Shown piece after piece: positions 37,387-49,620 of a stretch of DNA of 64,000 bases. The notes beneath the pieces are model-generated. The model saw nothing but the letters and a program-made list of their open reading frames with translations. It did not search any database and was not told the DNA's origin. Origin of the DNA: Acanthopleura granulata. Taxonomy: Eukaryota > Mollusca > Polyplacophora > Chitonida > Chitonidae. The stretch lies in NCBI GenBank assembly GCA_016165875.1, contig JABBOT010000080.1, positions 19,726,141-19,790,140 of the forward strand, given 5' to 3'. Positions within the stretch are counted from its first letter, which is position 1; every line of letters starts with the position of its first letter. The translations under genes and the position numbers were made by a program.

Positions 37387-40069
37387 CCAGATTTAACCTT
37401 GTGGCGTATATAACAATTAATGATCAATTGCAGCATGGATCCGAGTCGATTGTCACCTTTCGGGTAAAGGTACCCAACTGCTAAACACCAATGTATACCG
37501 TATAGGGTAGATTACAAGCAACAGAAGTTTGTTGTCACGAGACGAGGGTAATATTTATTTACCTAACTGTTCTTCAACCGGCCATTTCACCTGTATTGTG
37601 CAACAAATCTGAGATTGATAACATGGCCAGGTTATAAGATGGCGGATACATAGACACGACTGATGAGTTCTTGGGTTTCAAAGACAAACTGAAGTATGGA
37701 AAGTATTGTTAGAGGTCAGAAAACAAGTCGAAATTTTCGATTTTTCCGTTTTTCCATAATTTTATTACACTAACATCAATAATTTGAAATGAGTTTCATA
37801 TATACCTTTACTTATACAAGTACGTGTAGTTTGCGATCATGGTGTGGCTGACGACAAGGGACCAGGAATTAAAATGAAGCTCGGAATTCAAAGAAGGCGC
37901 CGCGAAGTGTCGGCTTGGAACGAGATTTACATGTTATCAGATGCACCCATGGTCACGTGTCATGCAGCCCTGTCATTTTGAAGAAAAGCTACGCTGAAAA
38001 GCACAAGAACTGTTTCCCAAAGACTGTTGCTCATCATCATTAAATCATTCTCTAAGACCCACACTGAAGATATGAAAATACTCGGCCATTAACCATGCAG
38101 ATATAGGTTATTTCAGCTGAAGCGATGAATGAGCATATGACTGTCCCGGCTTATTGACAGTAAATAAACCCTTTATAAATACCATACAAATACATGACCG
38201 ATGGTCGGAATAGTTCGCCAGTTACTTGCCAATGTCAGCGGATTTATTGCGCATGCGCACTCCAATTTCCTACGCCCAAACACGTCAAAGCGACCGCTGC
38301 CATATATACAGATATATATACACATACGCATGTATACACATGTAAATGAAGACTTGTTGACTGTATATATAAACTGCGTTAGATTTCAGTGAATTAAAGT
38401 AATAAATTTTGACTTTGTCAGTGGAAAGATCGTCACGTCTCCCAGATATAGCCTATATAGGCCAACCAAGACACCTGCAACCATCTTGTTTAGCTCTGTC
38501 CATGCAACCGACAATTATCACCAGTCATTAATAATCACATTAGTTAGTTCTTCGGCGGACCGCACATCAATAATACATTCATCACGTTATCTCTCTTATC
38601 CACTGCCATCTATGCAAGGATTCAGTATGAGATATCATAACATTAATAACTAGTGACGAGGTCACTGACTAAAAAATGCTTCCTGATCTCAGAGGTGGGG
38701 TTTCTTGACACATCATATATAGGCAGACGTCCTTCCGGTCACTCCAAGAAAGAGACCCATAGAAAAAGAGGGGTATAATTTTGATTTAATGGCAACATTA
38801 TATGCCATTATAATTGCTTTATTACACCAAAATTGCCATTTTTGTGCATGATTGGCCTTGCCCTTCTGGAAAAAAATATTCGGATCATTTTCTTGGCTGA
38901 TGTATAGGTCCGAGAAGGGAGAGGCGCGGCCATCTTGTTTACACGTTCCAAGAACACAGCAAGAACTACAGTGGCTCACCTGCGATATGGGAGAAAGACG
39001 TCATCTGTATGGGGTTCCCGTATAATTTCAAGCCATGATATTACGTCTGTTATGATCGTTATTTTATAGTTAAAACACCTGTTACCTTGTTACAAAAAAT
39101 TTCTAACAGTGTACATGTATACATGTGAAACGTGATATCAATCAGTATTGGGGTAAGTTATTCAGCATTGTCATATCGGTGTCTGTCAGGTTGTAGGTCA
39201 ATTGAAACCAACGAAGTCATGGGAATTCTGTTTGACATGGAAGATGGATGCGGCCTCTGGCGTTCACGAGAACGCAAGATTGGTCAAATCCGGACGATGT
39301 TATCGTTTGGAAAAACACGAGGCTCGAGAACGCTACAACGCGAGATTAGTGCTACTCTCGCAAGATTTTGTCCAGCCGTGCGAGATTACCGCTAATTTCG
39401 CGTTTTAGTGTCCTCATGCTACCCATTTTAAAAAAGCACGCGGCTCGAAAAAGCGAGATTACCGTTAATCAAGCGCGGTTTTACCTAATCTGACATTCTC
39501 ACGTCTTCGTTCGTCGTGCATGGTTTTTAAAATAAACAGCTCGAGAGCTCCAGTAGCCTCATCGGTCTTCAGTAGTTTGAGGTATAATATTCATACACAA
39601 TTCTTGCTGCAATGAGGATAGGTATACAGATGTCAAACTGGATGTTCAGACTTACTTGTACATATACGCCACATATAGGTACACGTGATACATTACCAAT
39701 CACATTGGGATAAATTGAATCAGACAGCCAGAGATTTGTCTGTAATCATGCGTGTAAAGGCTCAGCAAGAATACCATTGGTCAAATTAGTTGATTATTTG
39801 GTCAAATAAGGCCCAGACTTCCTCTTTGCATCTAGGCCTATATACCCGTAGTCAAAATCAGGGTGGTTCTATCAGAATTTTATGAAAATGATTTATACGT
39901 TGCGGAAGGACACAAGGTATCTGTATATAGTTGTTATCGTTTTATTACATGCACATAAGTCACATCCAAACTTTTTTCAGCCTTTCGTTTCGATTGTTAC
40001 AATTCCATGTCTTCACTGAATCATAAGTTCTGTTGTTTAGGTTTGTATATGTGTAACCGTTTATAGGCT

Positions 40070-41262
40070 AGTATTAGGCTTATTATTCAGATTTAAAGTT
40101 ATAGGATTATACTGGGCTAGTTAGAATAACGGGTGAGGGTTCAGGTTATTACATGTAGGGTAAGTGTTCAGATTTGTATTAAGATAGCTGTTCTGGCTCG
40201 AGTTATAGGGCTACTTTTCTGGTTAGTGTACGCATTACTGTTCTGATTTGTATTGGGGTTAAAAAATCTGGATTGTATTAGGGATTCTCTTCTGGTTTGT
40301 ATTAAGGACAGTTCTCTGATTAGAAATTGGGGTTAGTGCTGAGATTAGCGTCGAGGTAATATTCAGATCAGCGGGACGGTTATAGTTCAGATTAGTTTTA
40401 AGGTTACTGTTCTGGTTTGTATACTAGGATTGCTGCTTTGGCTGATATGATTGCTTTTCCAGTCAGTATTACTGCAGTAGGGTTACCTGGTATATAGAAG
40501 GGTCATTGTACTCGGTAGTGGTATGGTTAATGTCGTTGTTTGCATTAAGGTTTGTTTTTTTTTTTTTTTTTTTAGAGTCACTGTTCGGGTTTGTATTAGG
40601 GTTACCGTTTTGGTGTGCATTAGGGTTATTGTTCTAGTTTGTATTAAGGTAACTGTTTTAGTTTGTATTAGGGCTACTGTTCTGGTTCCTATTAAGGTTA
40701 GTGATCTGGTTTGGATTAAGATTACTGGACTGGTTTGTATTATGGTTAGGCCTACCGTTCTGGTTTATATTAGGGTTACCATTTTGGTTAGCATTGATTA
40801 CTTTTCTGGTAGATTAGGGTTACCGTTGAGGTTTGTATTAAGCTTACTGTTCTGGTTTGTATTAAGCTTACTGTTTGGGTTTGTATTAAGCTTACTATTT
40901 GGGTTTGTGTTAAGGTTACTTTACTGGTTTGTATTAGAGTTACCGTTCTGATATGCACTAAGGTTACCGTCCTTGTGAGTATTAGGAATACTGGGCTAGT
41001 CTGTATTAGGCTTCTTGTTCTGGTCTGTATTAGGGTTACCATTCTGGTGAGCACTATGGGTATTGTTCTGGTTAGTATTAAGGTTACCGTTCTGGTTTGT
41101 ATTAATTTTACTGTTCTGTTTGCATTACGGTTACTGAACTGGTTTGTATTAGGGTTCGTGTTCTGGTTTTTCATTAGGGTTATTGTTCTGGTTTATATTA
41201 CGGTTACTGCTCTGGTTTTTGTTAAGGTTGCATTGTTTGCATTAGGGCTACTTTTATTTTTC
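40070..41262 (+). repeat. 24-bp minisatellite, ~49 degenerate units, TTAGGGTTA core
   Basis: The unit is about TATTAGGGTTACCGTTCTGG plus TTTG, repeated with substitutions for nearly 1.2 kb and interrupted by a poly-T run at about 40553-40574. Because 24 is divisible by three, 8-residue periodic frames stay open on both strands (40523-40951 and 40975-41274 plus, 40788-41174 minus). These are repeat artefacts, not genes. Many units carry TTAGGGTTA, the metazoan telomere motif plus three bases. Confidence 0.9.
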
Positions 41263-41765
41263 ACGTCAGTTTAGTGTATAGGGTTATGTCCTATGATTAT
41301 ATACTCGTGTGAGAACGTCATATTCTGATAAAGCATAAAAAGTAACTGTGTCTAGACGTATTATAATATTTGGGATGATTAGAGGAGGAGATTCACAAAG
41401 ACGAGATTTATTGTCTCACGATATTCAAACCAAGACACAATGCATTCGCCTCCTTACCACGGATTTCCCTTGCGACTTTGTTAATTTTTTTTCTTACCAT
41501 CCATACACACTGTATATGTAACTAAAAGGTCATCGGAGAGTGCAAACATCCACCACCGCTAAATGCGCAAATCCGCTAGCTCAAACAATAATGCTCAGGT
41601 GCTATTCCATTACCTCAGGTAAATCGGTGAAACCAAAGACGTATATAGATATACGTAAATGCACGTGTATCTCTGCGGATAGACAACACCATACCACTAG
41701 ATGTACACTTAACCTGATATACCCGCATTATAGGTATATTCGCGCGATCGATAAAGTCAGTCAAA

Positions 41766-41927
41766 ATGACGTCTGTATCAGCCGTGTCCAGGGGAAGTAG
41801 TAGACGTGCCTTCTGTGTAGATGCAGATTGTGTTGCAGGCCAGAAGCGTCAGGAAGCAGAGGTTTGTTGTAACTATGAGAATTGCCTGTTGATCTCTTAT
41901 AGTATATACAATGCTTGGCGGTTATAA
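41766..41927 (+). CDS. small cysteine-rich ORF, unassigned
   Basis: ATG to TAA, 53 residues. Its middle reads FCVDADC, then EVCCNYENC: five cysteines ending in a CC-x4-C pattern. That ending recalls the last finger of Ly6/uPAR (LU) domains, but the usual Asn after the final Cys is Leu here. No signal peptide, and the rest of a domain was not found. It may be a partial exon or chance. Confidence 0.2.
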   Translation: MTSVSAVSRGSSRRAFCVDADCVAGQKRQEAEVCCNYENCLLISYSIYNAWRL

Positions 41928-42066
41928 CCATGTCTGTTGTAACTTTGTTCATACATACATATATTGTGTTGAAAAATGTTCGGGCTGGATTTTTCTCCCA
42001 TACCCTATGGCGATTCAAGTATTATTTAATCGCAATGAAGTGTACACTGTATTCTGTTTTCTGCAG

Positions 42067-42197
42067 AGCCAAAACATGCAGGCTCTGACGGTACTTTGTC
42101 ATTTCTGCGGCAGAACAAAATGCAGGAAACATCAACATGATCTTATAGGCCTTTCATATTGTGGGGGAAAAAACAAATGCCCAAATTCTTTTCAACA
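42067..42197 (+). CDS. orphan cysteine/histidine-rich exon candidate
   Basis: A strong acceptor (TATTCTGTTTTCTGCAG) and a consensus donor (GTAAGT at 42198) bracket 131 bases. The open frame contains VLCHFCGRTKCRKHQH and SYCGGKNKCPNSF (six Cys). The spacing could suit the first fingers of an LU domain or a small zinc-binding module. No partner exon was identified downstream; the Cys-rich ORF at 41766-41927 is just upstream. I do not recognise a family. Confidence 0.3.
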
Positions 42198-42683
42198 GTA
42201 AGTATATCGTTGCACAAGCGGCCAAACAACAAGCGAAAGCTGAAACTGTAGACTAGACATAGGATATATATATAGATAAATCTTCCTGACTGGAAAAGAT
42301 TTGCCTCTAAACGGTATTTCCCGAGAAGCTGCTTTGAGCACAGGCATTTCTTCCCTTGTCATAAAGGCGCCAAATAATCGGATCTTGAAATCGTTCATTG
42401 CTATTGAACAAAAACTCATGGCCAATTTTAAAGCTGGAGACTGTCTTGCCAGTGGTGGATGAAAGCGAGGAATGACGTGTACATGCGTGGTTCCACCTAA
42501 TTAAATAGATTTTAAAAATTTACAGTTTTTTAATTCTCCGATTGGCGCGCACATTAGCGGATAAGCGGAGCACTTAGTCAACCAGCTGTCATGCAGTAAG
42601 CTGTTAAAACGTGGAATAGCATGTCTGGTGTATTGAACATGTTCCAGTGATAACAATCACAGTAATTCTTGAATTCTTGAACT

Positions 42684-42780
42684 TGAAAAGAATATTTCAC
42701 TTCTAAGGCGACGGCCAGTCCAGTGGGAAGAAACCGGGAAGAGCTCGAAGAAAACCCAAAATCATCCGCAGCTTGCTCTA
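42684..42780 (-). repeat. diverged SINE core fragment
   Basis: AGAATATTTCACTTCTAAGG, GGGAAGAAACCGGGAAGAGC and AAAACCCAAAATCATCCGCA match the reverse-strand SINE core and middle. Both ends are lost. Confidence 0.6.
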
Positions 42781-43529
42781 AGCCCAACTTGCTGTAGGAG
42801 ATAAGGGCTCCCAGTTCTAGTTCTTCCTTTAAACTGTTTGTCATACAATATTTAATATTTAATACGGTCTATTAAAACGTGCCAACGACACATGATAGTA
42901 TATCATAATAGCCTATGTGTGATGATAAATTCATGAATTTCAGATGAAGACAATTTGCTACATACATAGTAAAGAGAAAAATCAATCGTGTAACCCGTAC
43001 ACTAACAACGTGGACCGAGTTGATAGTCTGATAGGACAGGAAGGAGTGGACTCGTGCCTTGCTGTAAAATGCATTCGATAGGATGAATCCATGTAATGAT
43101 TAGTACTGAATCACCTCGTCCTAAGAAAAAAAGAGATCGTCATTAATTATAAAACTGGTGATTATTGTAATTTTAAAAATCGAACATACCCCGTTTGTTA
43201 AACGCAATCGGGCATGAAAGTGCACCTGGTCAACTCGACAGAGACTTGCACGAGGGCTCAGGTCATGTGAAACCTGAAGGTTAAGTATATATAACGGTAG
43301 GCAAAATCGATACCATCAAGGTTATGATAGTGCAGAGTTAGGTAATAAGTGCGGTGCTGGAAATAAAACTCGAGTCTACCTGGAGGTCTGTACCTTCCCA
43401 CTGTGATATCTAATATACGTTCTCTCTGTGGAGAGGGTTTGGGGAACAAAGCTAACGCAATAGGATCACATTTATTACATGTACTTACTAACGGGCTTGA
43501 TATATTGATAGAACTGACAACAGTGAAAG

Positions 43530-43850
43530 TGTTTTCTTGCCGGACACATTCAGGTGAAAGCAAGGTGAGAATCTTGCCGGACACAGATAGGTGACAACAA
43601 AGTGGAAATCTTGCCTGACACGGACTGGTAACAGTAGATAGGAGTCTTGCCCGGCACAGATAGGTGACAGCAAGGTGGGAATCTTGCCGGACACGGACAG
43701 ATAACAGTAAGGTGGGATTCTTGCCTGACAAGGACAGGTGATAGCACGGTGGGAATCTTGCCTGGGAAGGACAGGTGATAGCAAGTTGGGAATCTTGCCT
43801 GACACGGACAGGTAACAGCCAGGTGGGAATTTTGCCTGACAACAGATGAG
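43530..43850 (+). repeat. 37-bp minisatellite, ~9 units
   Basis: The TTGCC landmark recurs at 43537, 43574, 43611, 43647, 43684, 43721, 43758, 43795 and 43832, a step of 37 (once 36). The unit contains AAGGTGGGAATCTTGCC and GACACGGACAGGT. As 37 is not a multiple of three, all minus-strand frames are open in turn; the long overlapping minus-strand ORFs at 43258-43890 and 43488-44144 are explained by this. Confidence 0.9.
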
Positions 43851-46800
43851 CTGGAATATTTCCTGATAAATATAGACAACCGTGAGACAAAATGACAGGT
43901 TTCTAACAGGTTGGTTGGGAAGGCAGTTGCTTGGGAAGAGGGCAGATAACAGATAAACAGGAATGCTACCTGTGAAGACGTCAGATAATAAATGCGTGGA
44001 TATCGCGGTCGCCTGACTTAGCCCAGGTAGCGCAAAGGCAACGTAGACAGACAAGAGGTCGGATAATGCAGAGGAAGTTGTTGTCGGACATGGGAACACG
44101 GGGCTCTCCAATGGAGAAGCTGGCGACAAGGGAACAGATAACAACTAGACCCTGTAGGCTCTGAAATGTATTTTACGGTGAATGGTAATGTTTCTTTCAT
44201 GTAGATAATTCTGTTGCCTTGCATTTGTTTATGAATGACACATTAAAGTAAATCTATCATAATTTCACCCTTTCATCCATCCATTGTTTGTTGTACAAGA
44301 TAGGGGGTTTGAGAATCGCTTTATGAGGAAAGCAAAATGGTAATTAGTGATAAACATTCGAATTATTGTCCACAGACTGGGAATTTCACCCGTACTGGTC
44401 TAGGAGACAAGAGATCTTTGGTCCTGCCTTTCACGTTCATGAGAACCAATCAAAAACACGAAAGAAAGCTATGAAAATCATTTTTCCCAGTAAGATAAGT
44501 CTGTATAGAATTAACTGATATTCCGTAAGTTACATACTCTAACTCTTTCAGTCTAACTCTTTACATAGTCTAACATTTTAAGCAGCATAGGCCTACATAT
44601 ATGAATGTCTGTCCTAAGAAAGGGGCAGGCTGAAATTTCATTGATTTCTAACCAACCTATGATTTTTGTACTTTTCATTCAAACTGCATCGGGTGTGGCA
44701 TGGTATACACAGAGCATATATAGCGGACACTCTGCAAGTGGTCGGGCATTATCAACACCGTTTCACCTCAGATGACCCAAATAAATCTCTTAACATCAAG
44801 TAATAAGACATGCTGAGCTTTATAAAGTTTATCTTGGCATGCCCTACATCTTGTTGAGCTAACTTCAACTACGAAATTTGAGGCATTATACAGTGTCCAA
44901 TTTTCGTTATTACCGATTTGTGACTTCTGACGCCTTTAATACAAGTTTACACCTAAACTTCCTTTTGGATTTGAATTGTTTATGCCAGGTACAGATGGGT
45001 GTGGATCTGTACCACTCTTAAATATGATATCTGCGTTGAAATTCCTTGAAAAATGATTTAAGAGTCGCTTGACGTAATCACTAGCGCTCGGTAAGGCCGG
45101 TCTAAAAGCCGGTCACTTCTGTCTGCCGCTCTGAGATCGGGTCTGGGCATTCTAGCAAAACGGCAAAACGTATCGACCCAAAAGCACTACAGATCGGCTC
45201 CTGTTGACTTTCGGTGGTATATAATATGTCAAGAGTGAAGAAATATTTATTGACTTATCATACTGCCCGGCACATATGGTGACATCAAAGGCCGATGATC
45301 CAAAGATGGCGACCCACGATCAAGTTCTGTAACAAACAAAACGAAACCGATCAAACATCCAACACTGTCAAAACCGTCAAAATGATGCTGAGTTCCTTGA
45401 GAATTACTTTTATTCATATATACTGACAAAAGTGTTGTCCTCGAAGTCATTTATCTCTCACAAACTGTCACCTCTAGCACTGTAACCCGAGTGACCCTCA
45501 CAGACAACAAAATATTCCAGCACGCGGAGGAGAAAAGATGACATTTTTAAATCTTAAATACTTTCTTTTAAATTGTTATTTCACATCTCCTCATTGTAAA
45601 ACTTTCTAAAAAGAACATGTAGCAAAACTGGACACCAGAAAGGTTAAATCTTTGCATCATCCTTATAACTGTTTTGTTAATGGTTGTACTTTGGTCAACA
45701 GCTTCCAGTCTGAGAATTTTTATGCCTATTCGCATAAAATATATAAAAAAAATATTCCACTGCTTCTTTCACACCGCACGCGTCACATGCCCAATCACCC
45801 TAAAATAAAAACCATCCTTAGCCTGCTAGGGTCGACATATATCTAGCCATCGTGTTCACCCAAGTAATAAGTTCCGGTGAGGCCGAATCACGTCATATGT
45901 ACAGCAAGTTTTCAATTTGAATCTCACAAACATGCTTTTGATTAGTCATGCCGAGATTTGAAAAAAGTACATTCAGTTAAATGGATCGTCGTTCTAGTTT
46001 TATGAAATCGTTGTGTTAAGGTCTCTTTCGATAAGATGCTGAAATATTTTTTAATAAATCTGTGCCTAAGGAATCAAATGATATCTAATTGTGCATTTTG
46101 AAGGGTTCGAAATTTTCTTCTGCTGAAGTCGTCGTTAAAATGACTACTAATGAGCAAGGCGTATAGTGGATACAAATGCATCTCCCATAGACAATCCGTC
46201 ACACAAACTTGCGTAATCATCTGTGAATCGAACAACTCATCAATTGAGTGAGTGAGTGAGTGAACCATGAAGCAGAGTCCAAAGTCTTAAATTAATTAGC
46301 TTATATAAACCGAATAAAAAATCACGATTTCTCCTAATTGTTCGAGAATACGAAAGCTATAGCCGATATATTGACGATGTGGTATTGAGTCATAATAAGG
46401 CCTCCGTGGCTCAGTCGGTTAGCACGCTATCACAGCACAATAACCCGAAGCCTCCCACAAATGCGGTCGCCATGAGTTCAAGCCCAGCTCATGCTGGCTT
46501 CCTCTCCGGCCGTAAGAGGGAAGGTCTGCCAGCAACCTGCGGATGGTCGTGGGTTTCCCCCGGGCTCTGTCCGGTTTCCTCCCACCATAATGCTGGTCGC
46601 CGTCGTATAAGTGAAATATTCTTGAGTACGGCGTAAAACACCAATGAGATAAATAAATAACTGAGTCATAATCATTCATTCATTCAAGGCGGAGGCTGGT
46701 GAAGTGGACTGTGAAGTCGGGTACAAATTCTGGTTCGCTTTCCACAAAATTAAACTTTATCAGATAGCGCTCTATAAAGGCGTTCTCTTCATGTGTTTTT

Positions 46801-47492
46801 CTTTCACGGAGGAAGTGAACCATGGGTTAAATGCATTTTATTTCCCATTTGAAAGGAAATGAAAAAAATTATTGGCAATTTCACTTTCTGTAGATGTTCG
46901 TCTCTGGATCTTACAGACAAGTTGGAAGGAGATGATACTGAGTTGATATGAAATTGAATTAGGCTGAAATATTATTCTGCCAGACATATCTAGGTGCTGA
47001 TAAACGCACTGACCAAAGGACCAAAGCCTGGCTGGCCTATAAACGGTAGTGATTGGTCCGCTGTTAAGGGCCTGAACAAAGAAAATGGAAGACAGTCCTG
47101 TTCCAGCTGCGTCAGAAACTGTGCACCGTTCCATGCTCTTTATATGGACACAGATCACTAATACTATTTCCTGCGGATGCAGAGCAAGCTATTTTTAGCA
47201 CTGGTTTGGAGTATTTTTTTTTCTTGGAAATTTTTTTCTGCCTTCTGCTCCGCCAGGCTTCGAAATTTATTGCCATTGTGTTCTGGTGGTGGAAGTTGGA
47301 CGGATACATGAGTTGGACATAAAACACATTTAAGCACGTGAACAATATTCTAGAATTCATTAATCCATTTATCTGATTCGTGTTTCACGCTTACTCAATA
47401 GTATTTCAATAATGAGGTGAAAGAATTCCTCCCACGCCTCTGGAAACGAAGACACGACGATATCAGCCAAGTGGTAGTCGTCTTGACTTATC
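43851..47492. other. gene-poor interval
   Basis: No recognisable coding exon. Contents are a short GAGT repeat (46245-46262), the intact SINE (46397-46661) and a short SINE-core fragment at 47379-47412. ORFs at 45247-45450, 46838-47158 and 47112-47360 (all minus) show no domain. Confidence 0.4.
46397..46661 (+). mobile_element. intact tRNA-derived SINE with 11-bp target duplication
   Basis: The 265-bp element is flanked by perfect TGAGTCATAAT repeats at 46386-46396 and 46662-46672. The tRNA-like head begins near 46399 with box A TGGCTCAGTCGG (46407-46418) and box B GAGTTCAAGCC (46474-46484). The middle block has GGTCGTGGGTTTCCCC and GGTTTCCTCCCACCATAATG, the core CGTATAAGTGAAATATTCTT, and a tail of AAATAAATAA. 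It is the best reference copy for all others here. The layout suits the molluscan V-SINE-type families such as RUDI, but that name is a guess. Confidence 0.92.
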
Positions 47493-48399
47493 CAAGGCTG
47501 CCAGCGATGGCTCAAAGCCCGAAGTTATCAGCGATGGCCCACAGTCTGAAACTGCCAGCGATGGCCCATAGTCCGAGGTTGCCAGCGAAATCCCATAGCC
47601 CCAGGCTGTACGCGATGGCCCAGAGTTCAGTACTGCCAGCGCTAGCCGTGAGTCCGAGGCTCCTACCAGTCCGAGGCTGCCAACGATGGCCCACAGTCAG
47701 AGGCTGTTAACGATGGCCCACAGTCCGAGGCTGTTAGCAATGGCCCACAGCCTGAGGCTGGCAGCGATCGATGGCCCATAGTCTGAGGTTGCTAGCGATC
47801 GATGGCCCACAGACCGAGGCTGGCATCGATGGCCCACAGTCCGAGGCTGTTAGCAATGGCCCACAGCCTGAGGCTGGCAGCGATCGATGGCCCATAGTCT
47901 GAGGTTGCTAGCGATCGATGGCCCACAGACCGAGACTGGCATCGATGGCGCACAGTCCGAGGCTGTAAGCAATGGCCGAAAGCCCAAGACTACCAGTGAT
48001 AGCCCAGAATCCGAGGCTGCCAGCGATGGCCTTGAGTCCGAGGCTGTTAGCGATAGCCCAGAGTCCGAGGCTGTTACTGATGGTCCACAGTCTGAGGCTA
48101 CGTACAATCGATGGCCCAGAGTCCGAGGCTGCCAACTATGGCCCACAGTCCGAGGCTGCTAGCGATTGCCCACAGTCCCAGGATGCCAGCGATGGCCCAC
48201 AGACCGTGGTTGCCAGCGATGGCCACAGTCCGAGGCTGCTAGCGATGGCCCACAGTCCAAGGCTGCTAGCAATGGCCCACAGTCCAAGACTGCCAGTGAT
48301 AGCCCACCGTCCGAGGCTGTTAGTGATGACAAACAGTCTAAAGGCTGCGAGCGATCGATGACCCAGAGTCCGAGGCTGTTGCCCGAAGCCCGAAGCCTC
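47493..48399 (+). repeat. 27-bp minisatellite, ~33 units, with 116-bp higher-order repeat
   Basis: The unit is about GATGGCCCACAGTCCGAGGC plus TGTTAGC, over about 900 bases and GC-rich against its surroundings. Within it a 116-bp block (47713-47828) is repeated almost exactly at 47829-47944. The block is four 27-bp units plus two 4-base (CGAT-type) insertions. The 27-base period keeps 9-residue frames open on both strands, but the 4-base insertions and the 116-base block break them, which argues against coding. Confidence 0.92.
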
Positions 48400-49527
48400 G
48401 ACAACGAATCACGCGCTACGTCATTAGGTGCTGTCATATGACATAGGAGGTAATTGAGAGGAGACCTATTAAAACGATCTGATTTAAAGGATATCTTGCT
48501 GCCTCGTTGGCACAATATGACGTATATAGACACCAAACGTGACTGTGACGGAATACGAAAACAATCCGACTACAGTACCAGGATTGGCAGTTTAGAGCAG
48601 TCCTATTGTCATAGCAACCAAGGAACTTATATTTCAAACAAATATGGGAAAACTAAAGAAGCCTAAATACAGGGTGCCAATAAAGTAACGCACGTGTGGA
48701 ACTTCAAAAATCTGTGTTGCATGTATGCTTGGGTTTGAGGTCGTACTTAACAATTTTTCAGTCATATGACGACAGGGATTCCTTAGAATGTATTGATTAT
48801 ATATATTGTGTCTTCTTGTCGCAGGGGGAGTTCACGCCACCAAAGTGCTGCCGCCACTAGAGCATCATGCCGAAGACACCGAGGACATGCCACGTACATA
48901 GTCACATCACATTTAAACTATGATTTTCTTTTTTTGAAAGAGTATGTATTAAGACAGATATGCAGCGGTAAAGTTGTAGACAACCTGTAACAGTTGGTTA
49001 TTGAATGTATATATACATATATCATCTATCACAGGACTGCTTGCACTATACGTCAGATTTGTTGCACTATGTACAGGTTAACAGACCATGCTTCAGACTG
49101 CACCCCACAACCCCGATCCTTAATACCATGCATGCACCTGCTGCCCCCACCCACACAGATACACAAACCCGGAGCTCTCGTATGTCAAGATACCTGGAAA
49201 TATTTAAAATAACGGTTTCACCTGTACCGGTGCACAGAGGCCTACATATACATATCTATATATACATAATATCAAATCAATATCAAATATGTAGAGGTTT
49301 ATCGGTTTACCGAGGAGGTTGCCATGCTGCCTCTGACATTTCTACTTCATCAGCTATAGCTATGCCATGCGTTGCCAGATATCTTTTGTTTGCAACTGGA
49401 TGTTCACCGCTGATAAAGATGTGAAGAATGGAAAGCACTATAGTTAATTAGAAAGTGATTGCATTTCCTGGATATAGAGCATGCTCTAACGCCGAAAACT
49501 AACTGTATAATCACTCCGCGTTTCGAA

Positions 49528-49620
49528 CCAGCGAGCTCACATTTATGCAGGCACCAAATCGCCAGCCAAATACATGTCAACCGTCTCGACCACTCGACCA
49601 ACAGGCCCGTCGCAGGATGC
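49528..49620 (-). repeat. tRNA-like sequence, possible SINE head
   Basis: The reverse strand reads GGCCTGTTGGTCGAGTGGTC (box-A-like) and later GCTGGTTCGAAACGC (box-B-like) with tRNA-Ser/Leu-like spacing, but acceptor-stem pairing is not evident. A tRNA pseudogene or SINE head is more likely than a functional tRNA. Confidence 0.35.

Larger units (their letters stand above)
34400..40069. other. gene-poor interval
   Basis: No recognisable gene. Contents are the small hairpin at 34734-34788, SINE fragments at 35601-35945 and 37259-37386, AT-rich and TATATA-type low complexity at 38297-38370, an orphan Cys-containing minus-strand ORF (38713-38979) and a CpG-rich patch with recurring GCGAGATTA (39260-39480). 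Confidence 0.45.

Noticed and set aside
38713..38979. Minus-strand ORF starting MSHCSSCCVLGTC with a later FFQKGK...KWQFWC segment, faintly like a THAP zinc finger first exon
   Set aside because: Cys spacing and the missing C-x2-H part do not fit THAP well, and no convincing donor follows; too weak to call.
40523..41274. Long plus- and minus-strand ORFs with 8-residue periodicity (VCIRVTVL-type)
   Set aside because: Fully explained by the 24-bp minisatellite; open on both strands, without start context or splice logic.
43258..44144. Overlapping 210- and 218-residue minus-strand ORFs with repeated HLSVSGKIP-like segments
   Set aside because: A 37-bp repeat rotates through all frames; the same peptide-like units appear in different frames, so this is not a protein.
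47417..48536. Several 90-130 residue ORFs with 9-residue repeats on both strands
   Set aside because: 27-bp array artefacts; frames are broken by the 4-base insertions and the 116-bp block.
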